From a virus: a stretch of 50,098 bases of DNA. Location: IMG/VR virus record IMGVR_UViG_3300006919_000086, positions 1 through 50,098 of that record. One strand, 5' to 3'. Below are positions 38,260-46,694 of the stretch, piece by piece. Both the position numbers and the translations under genes were made by a program. Numbering within the stretch: the first letter of the stretch is position 1; each line of letters begins with the position of its first letter. The notes beneath the pieces are model-generated. The model searched no databases. It saw only the letters and a list, made by a program, of their open reading frames with translations, and was not told the DNA's origin.

Positions 38260-39518
38260 GAAAAATAATGTTACATCTTCCTGCTTATAGGGAACCCGAA
38301 TTAATACCTACTATTAAGGATGCTTTAGCCCAAGCTAAACACCCTGAAAGAATACACTTTGGAATTTGTAGACAATACAATCCAGAGGATGGTTTTGATA
38401 ATATAGATGAATACAGAGATGATCCTAGATTTAAAATTTATGATATGCCCTATGAAAAGGCTAAGGGACTAGCCTATGCTAGAGCAATTATAAATGATAA
38501 ATTATTAGAGGACGAAGATTTTGTTTTACAATTAGATTCTCATCATAGATTTGATAAGCATTGGGATTCTACTTTAATTGGGTGGTATGATGAACTAAAA
38601 GAAGAGGGACATAATCCTTTAATTTGTGGTTATTTGCCTTATTATAATCCATTTAACGATCCTAAAGATAGGGTACAAGAACCTTGGTATAGTGAAGCAG
38701 CTTCTTTTTATCCTCATGGTACTATCTTTATTAGACCCACAGGATTCAGAGAAGACTGGAAAAAATTAACCAAACCAGCCCCTGCAAGGTTTATTTCAGG
38801 TCATTTTTGTTTTGGTCCTAATGAATGGGCTAAAACTATTAAACATGATCCTGATATTTTCTTTGCAGGAGAAGAAATTAACCTCACAGTAAGAAGTTAC
38901 ACCCATGGTTATGATTTATTTCACCCTCATAGAGTTGTAGTTTGGCATGCTACTATGAGAGAAGAACGTGATGGTATGTTAGTATGGGATGATCAATATA
39001 AAAGAGGTGAAGATGCTTGGTGGAAAGAAAATGATAGAGGTAGATCTAAAATACGTCAATTATTTGGTATAGAAGATAATGGATTTGATCTAACTGGGTA
39101 TGATTTAGGAACAGTTAGAACTTTAAGAGATTATGAAAAATATGCCGGCATACATTTTGAAAAAAAATCCTTTCAAAAATATACTAAAGATAATTTTTTT
39201 CCTCCTAATCCTGTAATTGAAAATGAAGAGGAATGGGAAAACAGCTTTATGGTTTCTTTTTATCATTTAGTGGATGTTCAACCTGAATATTTACAAGGTA
39301 AGGATTATAATTTTATTTTAGTTGCTTTTGATGATGAAAATGGTATAGGTATAGATTCTGAATTTATAGATGATAATAGATTAAAATTATTTTTAAGTGA
39401 AAATAAACCTATACATTACGAAAAAATGTTTATGACTGATAAAACCCCATCTAAAGTAATATACTGGGGCCATAGTGAAACAAGAGGATGGGCCGAAAAA
39501 CACGAAATTAACCTTTAA
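38256..39518 (+). CDS. GT60-like (GlcNAc family) glycosyltransferase 2
   Basis: A 420-residue paralogue of the preceding gene, joined by ATGA. Matching motifs are PAYREPEL (9-16), YARAII (74-79), LQLDSHHRF (91-99), PARFISGHFCFGP and HGYDLFHPHRVVVWHATMRE. The C-terminal domain with VDVQPEYL and VIYWGHSETRGW matches IDIHTTHF and IIWPHSKSKGF of its neighbour. The N-terminal DCGC extension is missing here. The two enzymes have diverged throughout, so they may have different acceptors or act in sequence, for example core sugar first and extension second. Confidence 0.8.
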   Translation: MRKIMLHLPAYREPELIPTIKDALAQAKHPERIHFGICRQYNPEDGFDNIDEYRDDPRFKIYDMPYEKAKGLAYARAIINDKLLEDEDFVLQLDSHHRFDKHWDSTLIGWYDELKEEGHNPLICGYLPYYNPFNDPKDRVQEPWYSEAASFYPHGTIFIRPTGFREDWKKLTKPAPARFISGHFCFGPNEWAKTIKHDPDIFFAGEEINLTVRSYTHGYDLFHPHRVVVWHATMREERDGMLVWDDQYKRGEDAWWKENDRGRSKIRQLFGIEDNGFDLTGYDLGTVRTLRDYEKYAGIHFEKKSFQKYTKDNFFPPNPVIENEEEWENSFMVSFYHLVDVQPEYLQGKDYNFILVAFDDENGIGIDSEFIDDNRLKLFLSENKPIHYEKMFMTDKTPSKVIYWGHSETRGWAEKHEINL

Positions 39519-40489
39519 TGAGTAAAACAGCATTAATAACAGGAATTACAGGACAAGATGGTTCATATCTTGCAGAATTATTATTATCTAAAGGTTATAA
39601 AGTAATAGGTACAATTAGAAGACACTCTTTTAATACAAATTTATCTAACACCAGAATTTCCCATCTAGTTGATAAGATAATATTAGAATATGCTGATGTA
39701 ACTGATTTAGATTCTTTACAAAAAGTTACTAAAAAATATCACCCGGATGAACTTTATAATTTGGCAGCCCAATCTGATGTTAGAATTAGTTTTGATAATC
39801 CTGTTTATACTAATAATACTATATCAACAGGTACCCTAAATGTGCTAGAATGTATAAAAAATATATCCCCTACTACTAAAGTATACCAGGCTTCTTCTTC
39901 AGAAATGTTTGGAAACAATATAGATAAAGATGGGTATCAAAGGGAAACTACTCCTTTTAATCCTAATAATCCTTATGCTTGTTCCCGTGTATTTAGCTAT
40001 AATATATGCAATACCTATAAAGAGGCATATGATATGCACATTAGCACAGGAATAGCATTTAATCACGAATCTCCACGAAGAGGAGATAATTTTGTTACTA
40101 CAAAAGTTGTAAAGGGAGCAGTTAATATCTATAAGAACCAACAAGATAAATTAAAATTAGGAAATTTAGATGTTTATAGAGATTGGAGCCATGCTAAGGA
40201 CCATGTTAATGCTATGTGGCTTATCTTACAACAATCTACCCCTGATAATTTTATATGCTCATCCGGGGAACTTAATAGTTTAAAGTATTTATGTGAATAT
40301 GTTTTTTCAAGTTTAGGTATGGATTATGAAAAATATATTGAAACTGACCCTAATATGTTAAGACCTAAAGAAATTAAGTTAACAAAAGGAGATCCTTCTA
40401 AATTAGAAAAAGTAACTGGGTGGAACCGTAAGTATAGTTTTAAGGAAATGTTAGATGAAATGATAGAATATTGGAAGGATAAACTATGA
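39518..40489 (+). CDS. GDP-mannose 4,6-dehydratase-like enzyme
   Basis: A 323-residue short-chain dehydratase/epimerase fold enzyme. The NAD(P) motif TGITGQDG is at 8-15, the GMD-type IRRHSFNT at 34-41, the active-site SSSEMFG at 126-132, and the family-specific FNHESPRRGDNFVT at 181-194. A C-terminal RPKEIKLTKGDPSKLEKVTGW-type segment is typical of GDP-mannose 4,6-dehydratases, which start GDP-fucose, rhamnose and perosamine pathways. Odd: the usual catalytic Tyr-xxx-Lys reads YACSR (153-157), with Arg (codon CGT) in place of Lys. At 323 residues it is somewhat shorter than the common 340-375. It would supply a deoxysugar donor for the operon unless the Lys change alters or removes activity. 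No gene for the next step is in view. Confidence 0.8.
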   Translation: MSKTALITGITGQDGSYLAELLLSKGYKVIGTIRRHSFNTNLSNTRISHLVDKIILEYADVTDLDSLQKVTKKYHPDELYNLAAQSDVRISFDNPVYTNNTISTGTLNVLECIKNISPTTKVYQASSSEMFGNNIDKDGYQRETTPFNPNNPYACSRVFSYNICNTYKEAYDMHISTGIAFNHESPRRGDNFVTTKVVKGAVNIYKNQQDKLKLGNLDVYRDWSHAKDHVNAMWLILQQSTPDNFICSSGELNSLKYLCEYVFSSLGMDYEKYIETDPNMLRPKEIKLTKGDPSKLEKVTGWNRKYSFKEMLDEMIEYWKDKL

Positions 40490-41508
40490 AGAAAACCAAT
40501 AATAAATTACTAATATTTCATTCTGCAATAGGACCAACATATAAAAAAAGGTTTTTAACAAATATAAAAAATTTTCCTGCTTATAAATACTTTGATATTT
40601 TAGTAATGACTGATGATGTCGAATATTTTAGTTCGGTATCTCATATGGATAACATTTTTATAGAAGATATTTTTGATATAAGAAAAGATTACCCTTGGTC
40701 TATTGAACATGAAATTTTTCCCAAAGAAAAAAGAGATGAAGTTGAGTATGCCAATGAATTAATGGATTATACTAATGTTACGTATAAGATACAACTTCCA
40801 AGTTTTTTCCATAGATTTGCTTTAAATTGGAAACATTCCCAAGAATATAAAGGATTTTTATTTCCCTGTTTAGATGTTCATCCTATAATAAGTGATGATG
40901 ATCAATTTAAAAAATTTGAAAGTTATTTTACTTTGCATAATGAAAATGAAAGAATTACTTTTTTACCCTGTGGTGAAATTGATAAAAATCATTTAACCTA
41001 TTCTAGGTTAAAAGAAAATTCTGATAGTCTAAATGAAACTTTAAATATTAATCCATCTCCACCTAACATATTCCACCATAGTGACCATAATGTTTTCTTT
41101 TTAAAGGTACCTAATAAAAATGATATTCCACTACTTTTTAAAACTTTAAATAATATATGTAAAGAAGTTATTTTAAAACCACAAAAATATTTCTATTTAA
41201 ATGGGCATTCAATGTGGAGGCTACACGCAGAACATATATTTGCTATTGCTGGGAATTTATTAGAATTTGAATTTCCTCCAAAACCAATCCCATTATGTTT
41301 TGGTTCACATCCTGGACATCACTGGAAAATATGTTGTTATCCTGAGGATAGGTTTTGGAATTTTTATTACCCTTTTGTATTTGGAGCTACTCCATATGAA
41401 TTAATACCATCTCAAAAAGGGCAAGAAGATTTTATACAAAATAATTTTGAGTCCCTAAAAGCTTTTTATAGATTACGTTTACAACCATTTCCTTATACAA
41501 AAAAATAA
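40486..41508 (+). CDS. unknown protein of sugar operon, possible glycosyltransferase
   Basis: A 340-residue protein overlapping its neighbours in the operon (ATGA upstream). It starts with an α/β stretch (LLIFHSAIGPTYKKRFL, FDILVMTDD) like the first strands of a GT-A glycosyltransferase, and LDVHP (129-133) might serve as the acidic motif. Later parts are rich in His and aromatic residues (HSMWRLHAEHIF, GSHPGHHWKICC). No family recognised with confidence. Operon context makes a sugar-transfer role plausible. Confidence 0.55.
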   Translation: MKKTNNKLLIFHSAIGPTYKKRFLTNIKNFPAYKYFDILVMTDDVEYFSSVSHMDNIFIEDIFDIRKDYPWSIEHEIFPKEKRDEVEYANELMDYTNVTYKIQLPSFFHRFALNWKHSQEYKGFLFPCLDVHPIISDDDQFKKFESYFTLHNENERITFLPCGEIDKNHLTYSRLKENSDSLNETLNINPSPPNIFHHSDHNVFFLKVPNKNDIPLLFKTLNNICKEVILKPQKYFYLNGHSMWRLHAEHIFAIAGNLLEFEFPPKPIPLCFGSHPGHHWKICCYPEDRFWNFYYPFVFGATPYELIPSQKGQEDFIQNNFESLKAFYRLRLQPFPYTKK

Positions 41509-41511
41509 ATT

Positions 41512-42381
41512 ATGATTAAATACTTAAAACCCTACAAAACTGACTCTCCTAAAATTAGATTAGGAGCTAACCAAGATGGAGGTTATGTTGCTTCCCAAAT
41601 TGCTTTCGAAAAATGTGATTTTTTAATGGCTTATGGCTATGGAGGTGATAAAACTTATGAAGATGACTTTGCTAAAAAGTTTAATAAACCTGTCTATTTA
41701 TTTGACCACACAGTACCAGATAATAAGTGGACTCAAGGACTAGTAAATTTCTTCCCAGAGGGGTTAGGTTCTGATAATGTAAATGAAGCCGAAAAGTTAT
41801 ACCATATTTCTCAACTTGAAGATAATATTAATAGTCTAAACACCCACTTAAAATCTCTCCAAAAAAATATAAGTACTGATGATTTAAAAAAATCTATAGG
41901 TGCTTTAGACCAATTTAAAGCCCAATTAATGGGATTAAATGATATTATTAGTTTAAAAGGAGTAAGAGAACACTATAATTCTTTAAATTTAGAAGGTAAG
42001 GCTTTTTTAAAAATAGATACTGAAGGAGCGGAGTATGGGTACTTTTATGATACTGATATTAAAGATTTAGCTTCATTTGTAACTGGGATGACTATTGAAT
42101 TCCATAATCTTGAACAACCTATTTATCAAACTAAATTAGGTGTAATAATGGAAAAGTTAAAAAATAATTTTATATTAACCCACATACATGGAAATAACTG
42201 GGGGGGTGAAATACAAATTGGGAATTATACAATACCTAGAGTAGTAGAATTATCATTCCTTAATAAAGAATATGCTTCTAATATTGAAGTTGATAATACT
42301 TCTTATCCTTTACCTAATTTAGATTTTGCTAATAATCCAAATATCCCGGATTGTAATATGGAATTTTTGAATCAAATATAA
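41512..42381 (+). CDS. FkbM-type methyltransferase with coiled-coil insert
   Basis: A 289-residue enzyme with the FkbM signature LKIDTEGAEYGYF (166-178) and an N-terminal R-GANQDGGYV segment (16-26) seen in this family. FkbM enzymes use S-adenosylmethionine to O-methylate sugars or polyketides, and in sugar operons usually act on glycan hydroxyls. Residues about 98-145 are a helical, heptad-like insertion between the early strands and the DTEGAE motif, which is not usual. It lies 3 bp after one gene and 3 bp before the next. Methylation of the glycan made by this operon is the natural guess. Confidence 0.75.
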   Translation: MIKYLKPYKTDSPKIRLGANQDGGYVASQIAFEKCDFLMAYGYGGDKTYEDDFAKKFNKPVYLFDHTVPDNKWTQGLVNFFPEGLGSDNVNEAEKLYHISQLEDNINSLNTHLKSLQKNISTDDLKKSIGALDQFKAQLMGLNDIISLKGVREHYNSLNLEGKAFLKIDTEGAEYGYFYDTDIKDLASFVTGMTIEFHNLEQPIYQTKLGVIMEKLKNNFILTHIHGNNWGGEIQIGNYTIPRVVELSFLNKEYASNIEVDNTSYPLPNLDFANNPNIPDCNMEFLNQI

Positions 42382-42384
42382 AAT

Positions 42385-43224
42385 ATGATTTATATATCTT
42401 TAACTACAGTCCCCCAAAGACTAAGTAATTGGGAACATTTTAAAGTAAATTTAGACTCATTAGTCAATCAAAAGACAAATAATGAGTATAAAGTTATACT
42501 AAACATTCCTTATTTCTATAAAAATAAAGAAATAGAATATGAAATTCCCCAAGAATTACTTGATTATCAACTACAAAATAATAAATTAATAATAAATAGA
42601 GTAGAGGAAGATTATGGGCCTGTAGTTAAACTAACTGGTGTATTAGAATATACTCAAAATCCTGATGATATTTTAATTGTTTTAGATGATGATCAAAAAT
42701 ATCATGAGGAAATGTTAGAATATCATTTGAAAAAAAGAGCTCAACATCCTGAAGATATTATTTGTTTTAGGGGAGATATACCTTTAAGAAAAGTTACATG
42801 GGAAGATGAAAATCAAAAGTTCCTTATGTTTAGAACTACTCATAGATATTTCCCTGTACAATCTGATTGCTACATGAGAATCCCAGGTCATTGGCATTCT
42901 GTAGGATATAAAAGAAGTTTTTTTGATGAGGATTTTCTTTCTAATGAAAATTTATCTATATCAGTTAATGATGATATTATTTGTAGTTATTATTTTTTGA
43001 AAAAAGAAATATTTTTTAGATGTGTTTTTTGGGATAAGGAAGTAGATTGGAGACCAGTAAACGATAATGGAAGAGGAGCTTGGAGTTTTCCAATAGTAGA
43101 ACAATTACCTGCCTTTGAGGCTTTTGGAGAATTTAGAAAACAAAATGGAGATCATCTAGGAAGAACTGATAGTGAAGCATTCAATTTTATATCTAATTAT
43201 GAAACTATATACAAAATAAAATGA
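42385..43224 (+). CDS. GT-A glycosyltransferase (first of a tandem pair)
   Basis: A 279-residue enzyme. It starts MIYISLTTVPQRLSNW, followed by β-α units and the metal-binding triad Asp-Asp-Asp in VLDDDQKYH (99-106). A second conserved region has a SVGYKRSFFDEDF segment, and VNDDIICSYYF is an acidic helix that may supply the base. Its order resembles small GT-A enzymes of capsular polysaccharide operons. The next gene is a paralogue, overlapping by ATGA. Donor and acceptor are unknown. Confidence 0.7.
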   Translation: MIYISLTTVPQRLSNWEHFKVNLDSLVNQKTNNEYKVILNIPYFYKNKEIEYEIPQELLDYQLQNNKLIINRVEEDYGPVVKLTGVLEYTQNPDDILIVLDDDQKYHEEMLEYHLKKRAQHPEDIICFRGDIPLRKVTWEDENQKFLMFRTTHRYFPVQSDCYMRIPGHWHSVGYKRSFFDEDFLSNENLSISVNDDIICSYYFLKKEIFFRCVFWDKEVDWRPVNDNGRGAWSFPIVEQLPAFEAFGEFRKQNGDHLGRTDSEAFNFISNYETIYKIK

Positions 43225-44069
43225 GTAAAGTAATTTTAACCCTAACTACAATCCCATCAAGATTAACGGCAACTCATGATGAAGGAATTAAAGCAAACCT
43301 ATCATCATTATTAAACCAATCATATGAGGATTATGAAATACACTTTAATGTTCCCAAGTTATCCACAAATACTGGAAAAACATATGAAATTCCTGAATGG
43401 ATAAGAACCTTATCAGAGGAAAACCCTAAATTTAAAATATTTGAAGATGTATTAGATATAGGACCTATCACTAAATCTTTTTATACTATTAATAGGAGTA
43501 CTGATCCGGAAGATATAATTATTGTAGTAGATGATGATTTAGTGTACCATGAAGATTTAATTAGTGAACATATAAATAACCAAGAAAAATTCCCAGGATG
43601 TGCTGTTGGATATGATGGAATGAGATCTAGAGATAATTTTTTTAATGATCAAAGAGATCATTATTTTACTTCTAATTATAAATCCTCAGTTGTTGATGTA
43701 TTACAACATTATAAATCTATATCCTATAAAAGGAAATATTTTGAAGATGATTTTAATGAATTTTTTAGAACTAACTCTGATCAATGGAATGATGATTATA
43801 TTATATCAGCATATTTAGCTACTAAAAATATAGATAGAATTGCTACTTACCATAGTTCAGATACAAAATTTGAAACTTTAGATGAATGGATAAATGGTGG
43901 TGGTGTAGCTACATTCCCTGTTTTAAGACATACTGCTCATGAAGGTCAAGAAGGGTGTTGGTATTTTAGAAACAATCCTGAAATTAAGGAAAAAGCCCTC
44001 CAATTATTAATAAAATATATAGACCCAGAAAGACATAGATATCTCCAAAATTTACAAAACAATGGATAA
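43221..44069 (+). CDS. GT-A glycosyltransferase (second of the pair)
   Basis: A 282-residue paralogue of the previous gene. Matching parts are LTLTTIPSRL at the start, VVDDDLVYHEDL (102-113) with the Asp triad, SISYKRKYFEDDF, and WNDDYIISAYLATK. Sequence has diverged considerably, so duplication is old. It ends in a helical tail with LQNLQNNG. It overlaps the next gene by 8 bp. It may add a different sugar from its partner. Confidence 0.7.
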   Translation: MSKVILTLTTIPSRLTATHDEGIKANLSSLLNQSYEDYEIHFNVPKLSTNTGKTYEIPEWIRTLSEENPKFKIFEDVLDIGPITKSFYTINRSTDPEDIIIVVDDDLVYHEDLISEHINNQEKFPGCAVGYDGMRSRDNFFNDQRDHYFTSNYKSSVVDVLQHYKSISYKRKYFEDDFNEFFRTNSDQWNDDYIISAYLATKNIDRIATYHSSDTKFETLDEWINGGGVATFPVLRHTAHEGQEGCWYFRNNPEIKEKALQLLIKYIDPERHRYLQNLQNNG

Positions 44070-45783
44070 AAACTATACTATAGTTTCAGGTTTATGGGAT
44101 TTAAACAGGGGGGAGCATCTAAATGATGGTAGAAAATTTGAGGACCATTATTTACCTAGGTTTAAAGAATTTCTCCAAATAGATGCATATATGATACTTT
44201 TTATTCCCTTGGAATTAGAAGAATTTGTATGGAAATATAGAAATACCTCTAATACACTTTGTCGCATAATGGAATTAGAGGACATAAAAAATGGTTTATA
44301 TCAACCTCATTGGGACCAAACCCAAAAAATAAGAGCCAATCCTGATTGGCTAAAAATCACAGGAGAAGGAGGATGGTTAACTAATAGCCCCCAGGCTAAA
44401 TTAGAATACTATAATCCAATAGTACAATCTAAAATGTTTATGTTGCATGATGCATCTATTTTTAATCATTTTAACACTGATTATTATTATTGGGTTGATG
44501 CTGGTTTAACAAATACTGTACCTTTTACCCATTTAGCTGAAAATAAATGTTTAGACAATTTAAATAAATATGTAGATTCATTTTTATTTTTGGGCTATCC
44601 ATATGATGCTACAGATGAGATTCATGGGTTTAACTTTGAACAAATGAATGAAATCGCTGGGGAAAAAGTAAAATATGTTTGTAGAGGAGGATTATTTGGT
44701 GGACATAAAGATTATATTAGAGAAGCAAATGGTACTTATTATTCTTTATTAAATTCTACTTTAGAAAAGGGTTTAATGGGAACTGAAGAAAGTATTTTTG
44801 CTATTATGGCTCATAAAGAGCCTCATATTTATAGAAATTTTATGCTAGATGGAAATGGTTTAGTAGTAAAATTTACAGAAGCATTAGTTAAAGATAATGT
44901 AAAATTGCAACCAATTCCTAAAAACTATAAACCCACCCCTAAAGTTATAGACCAGGAACACATTAGTAATCTTAAAACTAATTTATATATATTAACCTTT
45001 AACTTCCCAGAACAATTACTTCACACTATAGAATCAATGAAAAAAGTTCCTGAATGGCTTGAAAAACCCCATTTAGTTCTTTTAGATAATTCTACTAATA
45101 GTAAGGCTAAAACTAAAAATAAAAGAATAGCTAAAAAATATAATTTTGAATATATTCACTTAGGTAAAAATTCTGGTATATGTGGGGGTAGACAAGCAGC
45201 AGCAGAACACTTCCACGAATCAGATGCTGATTACTATTTCTTTTTTGAGGATGATATGACATCTAATAATCAAGAAGAAGAAGGAAATTTTTGCAGAAAT
45301 GGTTTAAGAAAATATATACCTAATTTATATGAAATTTTACATAAAATTATTATAAAGGAAGATTTTGATTTCTTAAAATTGTCATTTACTGAAGTTTATT
45401 GGGACAACAATATTCAAACTAGTTGGTATAATGTACCTCAAAATATTAGAACAGAATTTTGGCCTGATTATGATAAATTACCCATCAATGGGTCAGATCC
45501 TAATGCCCCTAGAACTAAATTTAATATAGTAAATAACGTAGATGGTATTTCTTATATAGATGGAGAAGTAACTTATACTAACTGGCCTATGATTATGTCT
45601 AAAAAAGGCAACCAAAAAGTATTTATAGATACAAAGTGGGCTAATCCTTATGAACAAACTTGGATGTCATATGTTTTCCAAGAACAGAAAAAAGGTAATA
45701 TTAAAGCTGCTGTTTTATTAGCTTCCCCAATATGGCACGATAGAATAAAATATTATAAGCCTGAAGAACGAAGAGAAAATTAA
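44062..45783 (+). CDS. two-domain glycosyltransferase (HtrL-like plus GT2-like)
   Basis: A 573-residue fusion. The N-terminal domain (about 1-290) looks like the WlaTC/HtrL family of putative sugar transferases: IVSGLWDLNRG at the start, the acidic YYYWVDAGLT (141-150), and GGLFGG (209-214). The C-terminal domain (about 305-573) begins NLYILTFNFPEQL, has LDNS (341-344), GKNSGICGGRQAA (368-380) and the metal motif FFEDDM (394-399) of GT2-type enzymes. Two active domains in one chain suggest successive additions. It is the last gene of the operon before a TATTTATAA motif and a nuclease gene. Confidence 0.7.
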   Translation: MDKNYTIVSGLWDLNRGEHLNDGRKFEDHYLPRFKEFLQIDAYMILFIPLELEEFVWKYRNTSNTLCRIMELEDIKNGLYQPHWDQTQKIRANPDWLKITGEGGWLTNSPQAKLEYYNPIVQSKMFMLHDASIFNHFNTDYYYWVDAGLTNTVPFTHLAENKCLDNLNKYVDSFLFLGYPYDATDEIHGFNFEQMNEIAGEKVKYVCRGGLFGGHKDYIREANGTYYSLLNSTLEKGLMGTEESIFAIMAHKEPHIYRNFMLDGNGLVVKFTEALVKDNVKLQPIPKNYKPTPKVIDQEHISNLKTNLYILTFNFPEQLLHTIESMKKVPEWLEKPHLVLLDNSTNSKAKTKNKRIAKKYNFEYIHLGKNSGICGGRQAAAEHFHESDADYYFFFEDDMTSNNQEEEGNFCRNGLRKYIPNLYEILHKIIIKEDFDFLKLSFTEVYWDNNIQTSWYNVPQNIRTEFWPDYDKLPINGSDPNAPRTKFNIVNNVDGISYIDGEVTYTNWPMIMSKKGNQKVFIDTKWANPYEQTWMSYVFQEQKKGNIKAAVLLASPIWHDRIKYYKPEERREN

Positions 45784-45792
45784 TATTTATAA
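45784..45792 (+). promoter_or_regulatory. TATTTATAA motif
   Basis: TTAA-TATTTATAA, overlapping the stop region of the sugar operon and ending 14 bp before the ATG at 45807. Confidence 0.45.
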
Positions 45793-45806
45793 TAAATTTA
45801 ATTATC

Positions 45807-46286
45807 ATGAGTTGGACCTATAAAAATACAAAAATAGGGGACATTACTCAATTTCCAGAAAATACATTTGGTTTTATTTATATTGTTTCCCATAATCCCT
45901 CTGGAAAATCTTATATCGGAAAAAAAGTCTTATATTATACACGTAAAGTAAAAATTGGAAAACGAGAATTAGAAAAACTACAAGGTGTAGTAGGTCGTCG
46001 TCCCTCTTATAAATTAGCTGTTAAAGAATCTGATTGGTTAAACTATTATGGTTCCCAAAAAGAAATAAAACAATTGTTACTTGAAGGTAAAAAAGATGAA
46101 TTTGAACGTACTATTTTAAAAATATGTAATGATAAAAAATCATTAACTTATTTTGAAGTAAAATACCAAATGATATATCAAGTATTAGAAAAACCAGATG
46201 AATTTTTTAACGATAATATTTTAGGTAAGTTTTACACTAGGGATTTAATTAATACTGAGTTTGAAGAACCTAAAGAATTTCAATAA
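45807..46286 (+). CDS. GIY-YIG endonuclease, SegE-like
   Basis: A 159-residue protein. Residues 22-40 carry the pair of motifs in variant form: GFIYIVSHN then GKSYIGKK (GIY as FIY, YIG intact), the order of GIY-YIG nucleases. A conserved Glu candidate is in TYFEVKYQMIYQ (about 114-125). Such enzymes in T4-like phages (Seg family) are free-standing homing endonucleases that nick or cut DNA. It stands alone between operons, as homing genes often do. No intron or interrupted gene is seen nearby. Some phage members may have tail or repair roles. Confidence 0.7.
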   Translation: MSWTYKNTKIGDITQFPENTFGFIYIVSHNPSGKSYIGKKVLYYTRKVKIGKRELEKLQGVVGRRPSYKLAVKESDWLNYYGSQKEIKQLLLEGKKDEFERTILKICNDKKSLTYFEVKYQMIYQVLEKPDEFFNDNILGKFYTRDLINTEFEEPKEFQ

Positions 46287-46291
46287 ATTTT
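46260..46291 (+). promoter_or_regulatory. Bacteroidota-type promoter candidate before holin-like gene
   Basis: TTTG (46260-46263), 20 nt, TAAATTTT (46284-46291), again with N20. It starts inside the end of the nuclease gene. A TATTTATAA motif lies just behind at 46295, so two signals overlap here. AT-rich sequence makes chance matches possible. Confidence 0.4.
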
Positions 46292-46294
46292 ATA

Positions 46295-46303
46295 TATTTA
46301 TAA
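46295..46303 (+). promoter_or_regulatory. TATTTATAA motif
   Basis: Ends 27 bp before the ATG at 46331, the longest spacing of the series together with 20455. It precedes a gene expected to be expressed late. Confidence 0.45.
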
Positions 46304-46330
46304 CAAATAATTTTTTTAAACACACTTATC

Positions 46331-46600
46331 ATGGGAGAAGTAACTGACAAATTTCAAGAATTTAAATCATGGTACCAATCTAAAACTATCATTGGTATTA
46401 TAATTTCCTCAGTTTCAGGAGTTGTTTTTGCTGTATCAAACGGAACAGTAGATGTTTCAGGAGCAGTAAATGAAACTCTTTCAGGAGCTGAAACTTTAGC
46501 AGGTGAACTCGACAACGTCTGGGCATCAGTAACATTTGTTATTGGCCAAGCAGTAGCTATTTGGGGTCGTATTTCAGCTAAAGCTGGTATCAAGAAATAA
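46331..46600 (+). CDS. small two-segment membrane protein, holin-like
   Basis: An 89-residue protein. Hydrophobic segments are at about 18-38 (KTIIGIIISSVSGVVFAVSN) and about 64-80 (VWASVTFVIGQAVAIW), joined by a small acidic loop, with a charged Lys-rich end. Size, two-segment layout and basic tail match holins, which form holes in the inner membrane at lysis. No endolysin is next to it in the window, so the assignment rests only on shape. A terminator follows 23 bp after the stop, so it ends a transcript. Confidence 0.55.
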   Translation: MGEVTDKFQEFKSWYQSKTIIGIIISSVSGVVFAVSNGTVDVSGAVNETLSGAETLAGELDNVWASVTFVIGQAVAIWGRISAKAGIKK

Positions 46601-46623
46601 AAACTTGAATTAATAGAAAGAAC

Positions 46624-46650
46624 AAAGCCGGTTTTTTACCGGCTTTTTTT
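46624..46650 (+). terminator. rho-independent terminator
   Basis: AAAGCCGGT (46624-46632) pairs with ACCGGCTTT (46638-46646) around a five-T loop and runs into a T-stretch. It separates the holin-like gene from the primase, whose own promoter starts directly after it. Confidence 0.9.
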
Positions 46651-46658
46651 AATATTTG

Positions 46659-46688
46659 TTGGAAAATAACAAAAAGTTTTATATATTA
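46659..46688 (+). promoter_or_regulatory. Bacteroidota-type promoter candidate for primase
   Basis: TTG (46659-46661), 20 nt, TATATTA (46682-46688), the same form as the leftward candidate at 955-984. It starts 8 bp after the terminator. A start about 6-7 bp beyond the box would place the RNA start near the ATG at 46695, that is, a leaderless or nearly leaderless message. Confidence 0.4.
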
Positions 46689-46694
46689 CCATTT

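Noticed and set aside
45807-46286. Intron-encoded homing endonuclease
   Set aside because: The gene is free-standing, and neither neighbour looks interrupted, so no intron is supported.
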